From contig CANRLY010000126.1 in the NCBI GenBank assembly GCA_947631585.1, forward strand, positions 1-5,440: a stretch of DNA of 5,440 nucleotides. Direction: 5' to 3'. The translations under genes and the position numbers were made by a program. This document shows, piece after piece, positions 4,781 through 5,440 of this stretch. The notes under the pieces are model-generated. The model ran no database searches and was not told the DNA's origin. It was given only the letters and a program-made list of their open reading frames with translations. The stretch comes from an uncultured Clostridia bacterium (lineage in GTDB: Bacteria > Bacillota > Clostridia > Oscillospirales > Ruminococcaceae). Numbering within the stretch: position 1 is the stretch's first letter; each line of letters opens with the position of its first letter.

Positions 4781-5440
4781 TCACACCAGTTTTCTCTTGT
4801 CGATGACCCTGACAGCCTTACCTTCCGAACGTGGTATAGACTTAGGTTCAACAAGTCTGATCTTTGCTCTTATGCCGAGAATGGAATGGATATCCTCAGA
4901 GATCTTCTTAGAAAGCTCCTCGATGGTCTTTACCGTATCGGAGAACATATCGTCTGAAAGTTCCACATTGATCTCGAAGGTATCGGTATTGTTCACCCTG
5001 TCCACAACGATCTGGTAGTTAGGCGTTGCCTTGCTCATTTTGAGCAGAACAGATTCTATCTGCGACGGGAACACATTTACGCCCTTGATTATGAGCATAT
5101 CGTCGGTTCTTCCCATAGGTTTTGACATCTTGACGAGAGTTCTTCCGCAGGAACATTTTTTCCTTGTGAGAACGCAGATATCTCTTGTTCTGTATCTGAG
5201 CAGCGGGAAAGCTTCCTTGGTAATGCTTGTGAACACAAGTTCGCCCTTAGAGCCTTCAGGAAGGACTTCGCCGGTATCGGGGTCGATTATCTCGGCGATA
5301 AAGTGATACTCGTTGATATGCATTCCGGTCTGTTCCTCACACTCGAAAGACACGCCCGGACCGCTGGTCTCAGTCAGTCCGTAGATATCGTAAGCCTTGA
5401 TGCCAAGAAGTCTTTCGATCTCATGGCGCATTTCTTCGGT
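4781..5440 (-). CDS. paaK: Phenylacetate-CoA ligase-type adenylating enzyme, C-terminal half (runs off right edge)
   Basis: The 219 visible residues are the C-terminal half of a PaaK-type acyl/aryl-CoA ligase (usual length about 430). This family activates phenylacetate or related aryl acids with ATP and CoA through an acyl-adenylate. In fragment numbering, YGLTE at 20-24 is the adenylate-forming motif. RYRTRD at 82-87 carries the expected ribose-binding Asp87, GRTDDMLIIKGVNVFP at 110-125 is the hinge, and Lys208 in the SEGKAVRV stretch fits the catalytic lysine of the C-terminal domain. A CSCGRT segment at 96-101 is typical of the family. The frame is open to the right edge; the start and first half are outside the window. 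The ACT gene follows after 35 nt. Substrate could be phenylacetate, indoleacetate or another aryl acid. Some relatives are annotated coenzyme F390 synthetase, which is less likely here. Confidence 0.93.
   Translation of the reverse strand, partial: TEEMRHEIERLLGIKAYDIYGLTETSGPGVSFECEEQTGMHINEYHFIAEIIDPDTGEVLPEGSKGELVFTSITKEAFPLLRYRTRDICVLTRKKCSCGRTLVKMSKPMGRTDDMLIIKGVNVFPSQIESVLLKMSKATPNYQIVVDRVNNTDTFEINVELSDDMFSDTVKTIEELSKKISEDIHSILGIRAKIRLVEPKSIPRSEGKAVRVIDKRKLV

Noticed and set aside
4746..4784. GTG-initiated 13-codon extension of the ACT protein, overlapping the ligase stop
   Set aside because: No ribosome binding site precedes the GTG, the extension would contain the site serving the ATG at 4745, and ACT homologues begin close to the first beta strand.
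4005..5018. A 337-codon open frame on the plus strand
   Set aside because: It lies antisense to the ferredoxin, the ACT gene and the ligase, all with clear family motifs and ribosome binding sites; its own translation shows no recognisable domain and it starts just beyond the terminator.
1..5440. CRISPR array, insertion sequence, tRNA, rRNA, riboswitch or attachment site
   Set aside because: I saw no spaced direct repeats, transposase frames, terminal inverted repeats or tRNA-like cloverleaf. The intergenic regions are at most 147 bp and are accounted for by promoters, ribosome binding sites and one terminator.

Overview
The window looks like chromosomal DNA from an anaerobic gut or rumen Firmicute of the Ruminococcus type (Oscillospiraceae/Ruminococcaceae). 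The grounds are a clostridial-type 8Fe-8S ferredoxin, a C_GCAxxG_C_C family gene, a YbiT-like ABC-F protein, a PaaK-plus-ACT gene pair typical of anaerobes that handle aryl acids through ferredoxin-linked oxidoreductases, AT-rich spacers with near-consensus sigma-A promoters, and purine-rich ribosome binding sites. This assignment is inference; there is no rRNA or other marker gene here.

Layout: six genes are on the minus strand and one on the plus strand. The left block (1-3389, minus) reads from a promoter at 3361-3389 through an ABC-F ATPase (1713-3329), a cytoplasmic SASA-family carbohydrate O-acetylesterase (149-1654), and the first 44 codons of a C_GCAxxG_C_C family protein that runs off the left edge. 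Gaps are short (58 and 16 nt) and hold no terminator, so these probably form one transcript, although no shared function is evident. In the middle (3405-3953, plus), a TspO/MBR membrane protein is transcribed divergently from the ABC-F gene out of a shared 147-bp intergenic region. A strong bidirectional terminator at 3970-3997 separates it from the right block.

The right block (4026-5440, minus) holds the C-terminal half of a phenylacetate-CoA-ligase-type enzyme, a tandem ACT-domain protein, and a 56-residue 2[4Fe-4S] ferredoxin. The ferredoxin has its own A-tract-flanked promoter and may also receive readthrough. In anaerobes the ligase/ACT pair commonly accompanies indolepyruvate:ferredoxin oxidoreductase (iorAB), which would be expected just beyond the right edge. 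That set would interconvert aryl acids, aryl-CoA and aryl pyruvates with ferredoxin as electron carrier, a route used by ruminococci to make aromatic amino acids from phenylacetate or indoleacetate.

The most unusual feature visible is the ABC-F protein. Its second ATPase domain has lost the Walker A lysine, the Q-loop glutamine and the catalytic glutamate, while its first domain and the partner signature motif are intact. The protein therefore looks asymmetric, with one hydrolytic and one degenerate site. I see no CRISPR array, insertion sequence, tRNA, rRNA, or clear candidate for a wholly new system.
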